Assembly: GCA_017483425.1 (NCBI GenBank) | Contig: JAFUWM010000094.1 | Location: 1 to 6,768 of the forward strand | Length of the DNA stretch: 6,768 bases | Reading direction: 5' to 3' | Origin: Lachnospiraceae bacterium | GTDB lineage: Bacteria > Bacillota > Clostridia > Lachnospirales > Lachnospiraceae | Part shown: piece by piece, positions 1 through 6,365 of the stretch | Layout of the letters: the number at the start of each line of letters is the position of its first letter | Numbering within the stretch: the first letter of the stretch is position 1 | Notes under the pieces: generated by a model | What the model was told of the DNA's origin: nothing | Databases searched by the model: none | Seen by the model: the letters and a program-made list of their open reading frames with translations, nothing else | Position numbers and translations under genes: made by a program

Positions 1-121
1 ATCACCTTTATCTGTATGGAAAAAGCTGACGGACGCGATAAACGATGTCGTCGACAGTATCACCCTGCAGGATCTTGTAGATGAGGAGAATGCCCGCTCA
101 GGAGGAGATTATATCATCTGA
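1..121 (+). CDS. Rrf2-family transcriptional regulator, C-terminal fragment (cut by left edge)
   Basis: The first full codon starts at base 2, and an open frame of 39 residues runs to TGA at 119-121. The peptide contains VWKKLTDAINDVVDSITLQD. It matches the C-terminal end of Rrf2 proteins (CymR, IscR and relatives), where a W-x-x-(x)-x-D-A-(I/V)-x-x-(V/L)-(L/V)-D-S-x-T-L-x-D-L pattern follows the winged helix and any Fe-S ligating cysteines. The DNA-binding helix and cysteine region lie off the left edge, so the effector (cysteine metabolism, Fe-S, NO or none) cannot be judged. The tail after the conserved block is short and polar (DEENARSGGDYII). The 3' end overlaps the convergent lspA by 24 bases, and no terminator is visible before the stop. 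Family assignment is from pattern recognition on a short fragment. Confidence 0.78.
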   Translation, partial: SPLSVWKKLTDAINDVVDSITLQDLVDEENARSGGDYII

Positions 122-517
122 AGCCGGACTGTTGTTACCATCTTCCAGCATAGATACGATGGCTCCAAGCCCGGAGCCCAGCATTATCGCAAGATCGGAT
201 ATATTGCCGTAATACTTCTTTCCCATTGGAATATAATCAACGACATAGCCTCTGATCAGCCTGTCTGCTGAATTTGACAAAGCTCCTCCGAGGATCATTG
301 CCATAGGAAGCTTCATCCTTTCCGGTGCAAAAGCCATGGAAACCGCAAGCATTCCCGTAAGCGCGGCACTTACACAGGCTACCGCCTTAGGGTACTTATC
401 CATCTTGTTGCATGCAAAGCCGTAATTCTTCACGGGAGGTTTAGCAATAAAGCCCTTGACGGCAGAATCTGTAAGCGCTATAGTCCCCGCGAGAATATAG
501 GCATCCCTGCTACGCAT
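98..517 (-). CDS. lspA: Signal peptidase II (prolipoprotein signal peptidase), short form
   Basis: This is a predicted 139-residue inner-membrane aspartyl protease that would cleave the signal peptide of lipid-modified prolipoproteins after Lgt action. Hydrophobic segments lie near residues 5-20, 45-64, 70-86 and 107-124, giving the four-helix LspA layout. The family blocks are present: TDSAVK (D17), the N-x-G-x-A block NYGFA (31-35), GGALSNSADR with the active-site D85, YVVDYI, and NISDLAI with the second active-site D108. It is slightly shorter than typical LspA (about 150-170 residues) and ends in a polar tail. Start choice: AGGTGA (526-531) sits 8 bases upstream of the ATG at 515-517. An in-frame GTG at 527-529 would add four residues but would overlap that Shine-Dalgarno. 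It is the last gene of the minus-strand run and is probably coupled to the upstream clpX-like gene. Lipoprotein processing has no obvious link to the upstream genes. Confidence 0.8.
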   Translation of the reverse strand: MRSRDAYILAGTIALTDSAVKGFIAKPPVKNYGFACNKMDKYPKAVACVSAALTGMLAVSMAFAPERMKLPMAMILGGALSNSADRLIRGYVVDYIPMGKKYYGNISDLAIMLGSGLGAIVSMLEDGNNSPASDDIISS

Positions 518-525
518 GGAAGCTG

Positions 526-531
526 TCACCT
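526..531 (-). promoter_or_regulatory. Shine-Dalgarno of lspA embedded in the clpX stop
   Basis: On the minus strand the final sense codon and stop of the clpX-like gene read AGG TGA, which is also a good Shine-Dalgarno 8 bases before the lspA ATG at 517. Ribosomes terminating on the upstream gene would stop directly on this site, a classic arrangement for translational coupling. This site decided the choice of ATG over the upstream GTG. Confidence 0.6.
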
Positions 532-2100
532 GATAAGGTAGGTGCGGGCGTTATCTATGCCGGGAACTATAAATTCCCTCATCTTTATCTCCGGTCCGCC
601 CTTGCCTTCTATGTAATCCTTCGTGATCACAACCTCGCCGATATTGTCATCCTTCGGGACCTCAAACATGATATCAAGCATATATTCCTCAATAACAGCG
701 CGCAGACCTCTTGCCCCCGTCTCCTTTTCAAGTGCCTTCTTTGCTATCTCAAGCAGCGCGTCATCCTCAAATGTGAGCTTGACCTCATCCATCTCAAGCA
801 GAGATTTATACTGCCTTATTATAGCGTTCTTAGGCTCTTTAAGTATCTTTACGAGAGCTTCCTCGGTAAGACCCTCAAGCGCGCAGATTATGGGCATACG
901 TCCTACAAACTCGGGTATCATCCCGAACTTCTTTATATCCTCTACCGTCACCTTGGACAATATGCTTTTTTCCTTATCCCACTTGTCCTTAAGCTCAGCG
1001 TCGAAGCCTATGGAGGTTTCTTTCCTGAGCCTTTGCTTTATCACGTCATCCAGGTCGGGGAAGGCTCCTCCGCAGATAAACAGGATATTCTTTGTATTGA
1101 CCTTTGCCATTGGAACCATGGCGTTCTTGCTTCCGGCTCCCACGGGAACCTCGACCTCCGAACCCTCCAGAAGCTTGAGCATTCCCTGCTGTACGCTCTC
1201 TCCCGACACATCCCTTGTCGTCGCGTTCTTCTTTCTCGCAAGCTTGTCGATCTCGTCGATAAATATAATGCCGCACTCTGCTTTCTCGACATCATTGTCA
1301 GATGCCGTGAGAAGCTTGGAAACAACGGATTCTATATCATCACCTATATAGCCCGCTTCCGTCAGGGAGGTCGCATCTGCTATCGCAAGAGGAACATTGA
1401 GAAGTCTTGCCAGTGTCTGCACCAGATAGGTCTTGCCGCAGCCGGTGGGGCCTATCATAAGTATATTGGATTTCCCTATCTCGGTTTCGTTGGTATCCGT
1501 TAGATCAGCATGTACTCTCTTATAATGGTTATATACAGCTACGGAAATTACCTTCTTTGCTTCATCCTGTCCGATAACATACTCATCCAACATTTCTTTC
1601 AGCTTATGCGGCTTTGGTATATTATTCAGATCAAACTGCTTTTTAAGCGCCTCGGGATCGGATTTCACCTGCTTCTGTCTCGGACCGAAGCCCATATCTC
1701 CCCAGTTAAGAAACTGTATATTGGGTATTCCGAAAGGACCTATCTGCTGGTTACCTTCCTTTTTTGCCTCATCCTGATCCGGATTTTCCTTATCGCGTCC
1801 GGCATCCTCGCCCGTCCGCTCGTCTATATTTGATCCGTCAGGCATCCCGCCCTGCACTTTCGGCTTTGCCGGAACCTCTTCCTTTGTAACCGTGAACTGC
1901 ATACCGGGTATGCCTCCGCCAAGCATATCCCCTACTCCCAGACTGCTCATCTGGTCGAGGGACCGTCTCATGCAGTCCGAGCACATATTTATACCTCCCG
2001 GAAGATGAAACATATCTCCCGCGATACTGCTGCCCCTTCTGCACATCGAGCAGAATTCTTCGGTTCTCCCTGTATTGTTGTTATTATTGTCCTCTGCCAT
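526..2100 (-). CDS. clpX: ClpX-family AAA+ unfoldase with extended linker (divergent ClpX)
   Basis: This 524-residue protein is a cytoplasmic ATP-dependent protein unfoldase, expected as a hexamer that feeds substrates to ClpP. An N-terminal four-cysteine zinc domain (C17, C20, C40, C43) is followed by a long linker (about 60-160) and a AAA+ core from about 165. Visible core motifs are Walker A GPTGCGKT (217-224), pore loop GYIG (250-253), Walker B IIFIDE (278-283), the ClpP-docking IGF loop (364-366), the R401 finger in GRMP, and sensor 2 GAR (462-464). The typical length is about 410-430, and the excess lies mostly in the linker. The pore-side RKH loop is replaced by SKN (324-326), so substrate choice may differ from standard ClpX. 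No clpP is adjacent, and a second, canonical ClpX elsewhere in the genome is possible. Start: ATG at 2098-2100, with AGGAG (2113-2117) 12 bases upstream, a somewhat long spacing. The N-terminus carries an Asn run. Confidence 0.9.
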   Translation of the reverse strand: MAEDNNNNNTGRTEEFCSMCRRGSSIAGDMFHLPGGINMCSDCMRRSLDQMSSLGVGDMLGGGIPGMQFTVTKEEVPAKPKVQGGMPDGSNIDERTGEDAGRDKENPDQDEAKKEGNQQIGPFGIPNIQFLNWGDMGFGPRQKQVKSDPEALKKQFDLNNIPKPHKLKEMLDEYVIGQDEAKKVISVAVYNHYKRVHADLTDTNETEIGKSNILMIGPTGCGKTYLVQTLARLLNVPLAIADATSLTEAGYIGDDIESVVSKLLTASDNDVEKAECGIIFIDEIDKLARKKNATTRDVSGESVQQGMLKLLEGSEVEVPVGAGSKNAMVPMAKVNTKNILFICGGAFPDLDDVIKQRLRKETSIGFDAELKDKWDKEKSILSKVTVEDIKKFGMIPEFVGRMPIICALEGLTEEALVKILKEPKNAIIRQYKSLLEMDEVKLTFEDDALLEIAKKALEKETGARGLRAVIEEYMLDIMFEVPKDDNIGEVVITKDYIEGKGGPEIKMREFIVPGIDNARTYLIR

Positions 2101-2173
2101 TTTGATTATAAACTCCTGAATATTTACCTTTGCATTTCTGTAACCGTTATCTTACTACATCATCGCCATATTA

Positions 2174-2974
2174 TCAAAACCTGGTATTCTTTTTTAATAC
2201 AGCAAGTGCTGCGTAATGAAGCACTTCAAACTGATCCGGGGCTATCCGGTCAAGTAATTGCCTGTGCTCAATATCCCATTTTTCAAGTTCTTCAGCATTA
2301 AGTGAAGCTCCAACGCCCCGGCATGCCCTCATCCTGCCGTGCCATGTTTCTTTCGTAAAAGGGATCTTCAGATCGTATTCCTCATGATCCTCCATTGCGA
2401 AATAGTCATAAGCGATATCAGGGATAAGTATCGGATGTCTTGTTTCTCCTGCGCCTGACCAGTCAGGACTGTATCTTATGACAAGATCCTCGCTTTTTCC
2501 GGCTATTACATCCTCATATGGAAGCCATGCCATATATAGGATCAGCAGTTTTCCATCATTCTTCAGGAGTTTTGCCAGCTTCGGCATTACTTTTTCATGG
2601 TCAAAATACCAGAAGCACTGACAAGCCGTTATCACATCAAAGGACTCGTCCGGGAAATCAATATCCTCCGTGGAAACCGCACGGAAATCTATTTTCATAT
2701 TTCCCTCTTCAGAAAGCTTCTCAGCCTGCTTAATCTGCTCCGGAGAAATATCCGTTCCGACCCAATCAGCGCCATACCGGTACATGTTTCTCGGAAGTAC
2801 TCCCGTACCGGTTCCAAGATCAAGAACCTTCTGCCCGCTTATGCAGAGATTTCTGTCCACGATCTTCTTATAAAACTCCTCCGGATAGATGTCCCTGTAC
2901 TTCGCATATTCCTCGGAGGTTCTGCCCCAGTCGAATGCTTTGCCTCCATCTATTCTTTCATCAGTTATTTCCAT
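2174..2974 (-). CDS. Class I SAM-dependent methyltransferase, substrate unknown
   Basis: This is a 266-residue soluble methyltransferase of the Rossmann-fold type (Methyltransf_11/25-like). Motif I VLDLGTGTG is at 50-58, and the acidic residue that would bind the SAM ribose is D75 in GTDIS. The motif IV region, with D113 in SFDVITACQCFWYFD, lies near 111-125, followed by a typical lid region and the LLKNDGKLLI strand (136-145). The N-terminal block FDWGRTSEEYAKYR resembles a family of small-molecule or protein methyltransferases common in clostridia. Nothing in the sequence names the substrate. Its ATG (2972-2974) is only 15 bases after the stop of the GTPase-nuclease gene, with a G-rich AGGGG acting as a weak ribosome binding site, so co-transcription is likely. 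A role in modifying rRNA, tRNA or a translation protein is conceivable from position only. Confidence 0.85.
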   Translation of the reverse strand: MEITDERIDGGKAFDWGRTSEEYAKYRDIYPEEFYKKIVDRNLCISGQKVLDLGTGTGVLPRNMYRYGADWVGTDISPEQIKQAEKLSEEGNMKIDFRAVSTEDIDFPDESFDVITACQCFWYFDHEKVMPKLAKLLKNDGKLLILYMAWLPYEDVIAGKSEDLVIRYSPDWSGAGETRHPILIPDIAYDYFAMEDHEEYDLKIPFTKETWHGRMRACRGVGASLNAEELEKWDIEHRQLLDRIAPDQFEVLHYAALAVLKKNTRF

Positions 2975-2989
2975 GCCACACCCCTATGT

Positions 2990-5623
2990 TTAAGCCCTTA
3001 TAGTGTTTTTAGCAGTTTTTACGTCTTCCAGCAAGTCCCTTGCGGACATGAGCCTTGAGCCCTCGCCCCTGATTATGAGCTGCACCATACCGTCCGATGT
3101 GGCTACCGTTATATCGAGATCCTTTGCATTTTGTATCGTGAATCTTGCTATAAACTGGTCAGCAGTCTCCGCCTCTTTTGTATAGACTATATGGACACCC
3201 AGATAGTCCATTTTTTCAGTCACATGTCCCTTTGCTTTATAGGCGTCAAATACAACTATTATCTCTGTATCTCGCAGCACCCTGTATTCAGACATTATAT
3301 CCAGCAGCTTATATTTTGCGCTGTCCATACCAATCGAGCCATCCGACAGATACATTTTGAGCTCATCCCATGCGTGGATGATATTATACCCGTCCACCAG
3401 CAGATATTTTGGTCTGATACCGGCATTTGCTGATACTCTTTTTCTCGTGTCGGATGACGCAGACGTATTTCTGTGATAATAGTTCCATTTTGAAGACTTG
3501 CTCTGGACACCCGCGTTTGAATGAGTAGCCTTCCTTAGGATCTCATCAATCTCGTCAGTGCCTATTGCTTCAAGCTTTTCTGATAAACTCCCGATCCTTC
3601 TCGCTTTCTTCGCTTCTCTTGCAAGCCTTTCCTCCTCCGGCTGGACATCTGACTTTAGGAATTCTGCTTCCCTTTTAGGTACATGCATCATTTCCTCACA
3701 TTCATCCCACGGAACATAACGCCCCGCTCCATGTTCCACGAAGATACTTCCCGATACATTATCAGGATCTTTTTCCGGATCATAACCACTTTTTTCTACT
3801 ATATGGTCTGTCTCTGATGCGTCACAAGGCTTATAGCCATGAAAGCTTATGCTTATCCTTCCCTGACCGGATGTATACTTTGTAAGCTCACTCTGATAAT
3901 TTACGAGTTCCTTTGCAGGCGCTGCTCCCTTAAGCAGCGCTCCGGTTTCATCCTGTCTCTCGATAGAGGACGAACCGTTCATAAGGCTTATATCGTTTAT
4001 GGCCTTGCCGAGATTTTCCGCCGGGAGAAATATACTGAATTCATAGTAAGGTTCCAGCAGGACGGATCCCGTTTTCATCAGACCCTGCCGTACAGCCCGT
4101 CTTACGGCTTCCCTGAAATCCTGACTGTCAGTATGCTTGATATGGGCTCTGCCTCCTGTAATCGTGAATCTGATGTCGGTAAGCTCAGCTCCTGTAAGCA
4201 CGCCTGTCGGAAGATTCTTTATCAGAGCGGACATGACGGTTTTCTGCCAGTTGATGCCAAGCTCATTAACGCTTATGGCACTTCCCACTTCAATGCCGCT
4301 TCCCTGTGGCAGAGGTTCCATCAGAAGCTGAACCTCGGCATAGTGTCTCAACGGCTCGAAATGCCCGTACCCTATGACCGGCTCCGTGATGGTCTCCTTA
4401 TAAATGATCTCTCCGTTATCAAACGTGACTTTTATACCGAATCTTTCTTCTATCGTAAGGGCAAGTATCTCAAGCTGAAAATCACCCATCACTGAGATAT
4501 TGATCTCATCCCCGTTTTTTCCTGTATCCAGATTTAGCAGCGGGTCTTCCGAAGCAAGCTCCTTTATTTTAGGAATAAAAGTCCTTAAAGGCACGTCATC
4601 TTGCAAGATCATCTTGTATCTTAACACCGGACGGTTGATCATGTCAGTATCATCGGATTCCATGCCGATACCCATACCCGTGAATGTCCCCTCAACTCCG
4701 ACAAAGGTCACGACATCACCCGCTCCTGCACTCTGCAGCGTCTCATATCTGCCGCCGTTGTACATCCTTATCTGCGTTATCTTTTCATCACCAAGTCTCT
4801 CATCCGGGAGCGTATCCCTCACCGACACTTCTCCCCCAGTGATCTTCGCGAAGCTAAGCTTATGGCCGTTTTCATAGGCTATTTTGAATATCTTCGCTGA
4901 CAGCTCCTCCCTATAGCTTATGTCCGGCAAGTATTTCGTTATGACCTTTATAAGCTCTTCGGCTCCCTCGTTTTTAATGGCTGAGCCGAATAAAACAGGA
5001 TGGAACTTCCCAGAATAAATAAGAGATGTGATGTCCTTATCCGTGATAAAGCCCTCGTCCAAATATTTCTCTATGGTGCTTTCACTGAGCGACGCTATAT
5101 CCTCAAGGATATCCTGGATCTGTTCCATGTACTCTATGGCTCCGCTTCCAAGCTCTTTTTTAAGATGCTTTGCCGTTTCGTTCTTTGAGGTTTCGGGCAT
5201 ATCCATTTTATTTACATATATGACATAGGGAACCCTGTAATGGCTCAGCATATAGGCAAGCTTTTTTACACTGTCCGTTACGCCGTCGGGAGCACTTATT
5301 ATGAGCACGGCAAGATCCATGACACTCATGGCCCGTTCAGTCTCGCCTGCAAAATCCGTATGTCCGGGAGTATCAATAAAAGTAAGTCTTACGTCTTCCC
5401 CGCTCAGATTCCGGGGAGAATCCTTACTTAAAGACACAACAGCCTGTTTTGAGTATATGGTCACACCGCGCTTTTTTTCCAGAGATTCTGTATCAAGGAA
5501 CGCATCGCCGTTATCAACCCGGCCCTGCTTCCTGATCTCTCCCAGTGTATACAGTATGCTCTCCGTTAAAGTCGTCTTACCCGCATCAACATGCGCAAGT
5601 ATTCCTATGCTGAGTTTCTTCAT
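2990..5623 (-). CDS. TetM/EF-G-like translation factor GTPase fused to a YacP/Rae1-type NYN endoribonuclease domain
   Basis: This 877-residue protein has a translational GTPase body and a nuclease tail. GTPase motifs: G1 AHVDAGKT (10-17), switch region KKRGVTI (50-56), G3 DTPGH with catalytic-type H88 (84-88), G4 NKMD (138-141), G5 SA (214-215). Domain II covers about 240-335, with EF-G-like domains III, IV and V through about 600. The start MKKLSIGILAHVDAGKT parallels TetM. A block rich in aromatic and acidic residues (GSIFVEHGAGRYVPWDE, 625-641), a charged helix and a polar linker lead to the NYN domain (739-877). This domain has LLVDGYN (D744), VVFDA (D793), TKEAETAD (E819, D822), VATSD (D844) and SARDLLEDV, all matching B. 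subtilis YacP/Rae1 block for block. D744 and D822 align with Rae1 D7 and D81. Rae1 cuts mRNA in the ribosomal A site. The inferred role is a ribosome-binding GTPase that positions a nuclease, not ordinary tetracycline protection. Ribosome binding site weak (no clear AGGAGG). First gene of the minus-strand run. Confidence 0.9.
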   Translation of the reverse strand: MKKLSIGILAHVDAGKTTLTESILYTLGEIRKQGRVDNGDAFLDTESLEKKRGVTIYSKQAVVSLSKDSPRNLSGEDVRLTFIDTPGHTDFAGETERAMSVMDLAVLIISAPDGVTDSVKKLAYMLSHYRVPYVIYVNKMDMPETSKNETAKHLKKELGSGAIEYMEQIQDILEDIASLSESTIEKYLDEGFITDKDITSLIYSGKFHPVLFGSAIKNEGAEELIKVITKYLPDISYREELSAKIFKIAYENGHKLSFAKITGGEVSVRDTLPDERLGDEKITQIRMYNGGRYETLQSAGAGDVVTFVGVEGTFTGMGIGMESDDTDMINRPVLRYKMILQDDVPLRTFIPKIKELASEDPLLNLDTGKNGDEINISVMGDFQLEILALTIEERFGIKVTFDNGEIIYKETITEPVIGYGHFEPLRHYAEVQLLMEPLPQGSGIEVGSAISVNELGINWQKTVMSALIKNLPTGVLTGAELTDIRFTITGGRAHIKHTDSQDFREAVRRAVRQGLMKTGSVLLEPYYEFSIFLPAENLGKAINDISLMNGSSSIERQDETGALLKGAAPAKELVNYQSELTKYTSGQGRISISFHGYKPCDASETDHIVEKSGYDPEKDPDNVSGSIFVEHGAGRYVPWDECEEMMHVPKREAEFLKSDVQPEEERLAREAKKARRIGSLSEKLEAIGTDEIDEILRKATHSNAGVQSKSSKWNYYHRNTSASSDTRKRVSANAGIRPKYLLVDGYNIIHAWDELKMYLSDGSIGMDSAKYKLLDIMSEYRVLRDTEIIVVFDAYKAKGHVTEKMDYLGVHIVYTKEAETADQFIARFTIQNAKDLDITVATSDGMVQLIIRGEGSRLMSARDLLEDVKTAKNTIRA

Positions 5624-5680
5624 AAAACCAACTCTATCACACTCGCAGGTAAAAATAAATTTATCTTTACATTTAATTTA

Positions 5681-5694
5681 GCATTGACTAATGC
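5681..5694. repeat. Inverted repeat over the rubrerythrin -35 box (candidate operator)
   Basis: GCATT and AATGC form perfect 5-base arms separated by GACT, and the -35 hexamer of the proposed rubrerythrin promoter lies inside. Position fits a repressor site. It does not match the PerR or Fur consensus that often controls rubrerythrin. Arms of 5 bases in AT-rich DNA can occur by chance, so this is weak. Confidence 0.3.
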
Positions 5695-5713
5695 AGTCCA
5701 AAGAAAAGATAAT
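5684..5713 (+). promoter_or_regulatory. Sigma-A-type promoter for rubrerythrin
   Basis: A -35 box TTGACT (5684-5689) and a -10 box GATAAT (5708-5713) are separated by 18 bases. Each matches consensus at five of six positions. An AT-rich tract upstream (5651-5680) could act as an UP element. Transcription would begin near 5720, giving a leader of about 28 bases that contains the ribosome binding site. Confidence 0.6.
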
Positions 5714-5733
5714 ATATGCTATACATAAACGAA

Positions 5734-5738
5734 AGGAG
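5734..5738 (+). promoter_or_regulatory. rbr: Ribosome binding site of rubrerythrin
   Basis: AGGAG within GAAAGGAGTC lies 9 bases before the ATG at 5748. It fixes the start there instead of at the in-frame ATG at 5691, which lies inside the promoter and has no ribosome binding site. Confidence 0.8.
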
Positions 5739-5747
5739 TCTACTGAA

Positions 5748-6302
5748 ATGGCAAATCTTGATACAAGACCCGAACTTAAGGGCACGCAGACAGAGAAAAA
5801 TTTACAGGAGGCATTTGCAGGCGAATCACAGGCGAGAAATAAATACACCTACTTCGCATCAAAGGCTAAAAAAGACGGTTACGTACAGATCAGCAATCTC
5901 TTCCAGGAGACGGCTGACAATGAAAAGGAGCACGCGAAGCTTTGGTACAAGATCCTCTGCGGGATCAATGATACCACACAGAACCTCAAAGATGCCGCTG
6001 ACGGTGAAGCCCACGAATGGAAAGAGATGTATCCCTCATTCGCAAAGACCGCCAGAGAGGAGGGCTTTGATGATATAGCGGAGCTTTTCGAGCAGGTGGC
6101 CGCTATAGAGAAAGAGCATGAGGAGCGTTACAGAAAGCTTCTTAAAAACATTGAGGACAAGGTTGTCTTCTCCAAAGATGGGGATGCCATTTGGCAGTGT
6201 TCTAACTGCGGACATATCGTGGTCGGTAAGGAAGCGCCGGATATCTGCCCCGTATGCAATCATCCTCAGAGCTACTTCCAGGTAAAAGCTGAGAATTACT
6301 AA
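5748..6302 (+). CDS. rbr: Rubrerythrin (peroxide-scavenging diiron protein with rubredoxin domain)
   Basis: This 184-residue cytoplasmic non-haem iron protein reduces hydrogen peroxide in anaerobes, taking electrons through its rubredoxin-like centre. The N-terminal four-helix ferritin-like domain (about 14-135) keeps the diiron ligands by alignment to Desulfovibrio rubrerythrin: E26 (AGES), E59 and H62 (NEKEH), E87 and E90 (GEAHE), E121 and H124 (EKEH). The C-terminal rubredoxin-type domain has C151-x-x-C154 and C167-x-x-C170 for one iron. Length matches the family (about 190). Start is set by the strong ribosome binding site. It stands alone, with its own promoter and a strong terminator, divergent from the GTPase-nuclease gene. 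This monocistronic setting fits an oxidative-stress gene of a strict anaerobe. No sequence oddity is seen. Confidence 0.96.
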   Translation: MANLDTRPELKGTQTEKNLQEAFAGESQARNKYTYFASKAKKDGYVQISNLFQETADNEKEHAKLWYKILCGINDTTQNLKDAADGEAHEWKEMYPSFAKTAREEGFDDIAELFEQVAAIEKEHEERYRKLLKNIEDKVVFSKDGDAIWQCSNCGHIVVGKEAPDICPVCNHPQSYFQVKAENY

Positions 6303-6320
6303 ACAGCCGGTATACAAAGA

Positions 6321-6361
6321 GGGGCTGCCGCAAACTCAACTGATGCGGCAGCCCCTTTTTT
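6321..6361 (+). terminator. Rho-independent terminator after rubrerythrin
   Basis: A perfect 12-base-pair GC-rich stem (6321-6332 with 6344-6355, GGGGCTGCCGCA and its complement) has an 11-base loop and is followed by six T. It begins 18 bases after the rbr stop. A run of A just before the stem lets weak pairing extend outward, so the hairpin could also serve the convergent HtrA gene. On that strand the trailing tract TCTTTG is poorer. Confidence 0.95.
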
Positions 6362-6365
6362 ATTA

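Noticed and set aside
518..529. GTG start for lspA at 529, overlapping the clpX stop
   Set aside because: It would add only four residues, lacks its own Shine-Dalgarno, and destroys the well-placed AGGTGA used by the ATG at 517. It is not fully excluded.
623..1351. Long plus-strand open frame opposite the clpX-like gene
   Set aside because: It is Ser/Phe/Ile-rich without any domain, and lies entirely antisense to a gene whose protein has clear AAA+ motifs. It is a shadow of that gene's codon bias.
2105..2133. TATAAT on the minus strand just before the clpX-like gene as a -10 box
   Set aside because: Transcription would start at about the ATG and exclude the AGGAG at 2113-2117, and the -35 position (TGCAAA or GCAAAG) is poor. 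It is probably chance in AT-rich DNA.
3839..4495. 218-codon plus-strand open frame opposite the GTPase gene
   Set aside because: No recognisable motif and no ribosome binding site, and it lies fully within the intact GTPase frame on the other strand.
2990..5623. Calling this gene a tetracycline-resistance determinant (tetM/tetW type)
   Set aside because: The body is similar, but the domain IV SPV loop is missing and a nuclease domain is fused at the C-terminus. There is no mobile element or resistance leader peptide around it.
5691..5747. Upstream ATG extending rubrerythrin by 19 residues
   Set aside because: This ATG lies inside the promoter spacer and has no ribosome binding site. The family N-terminus fits the ATG at 5748.
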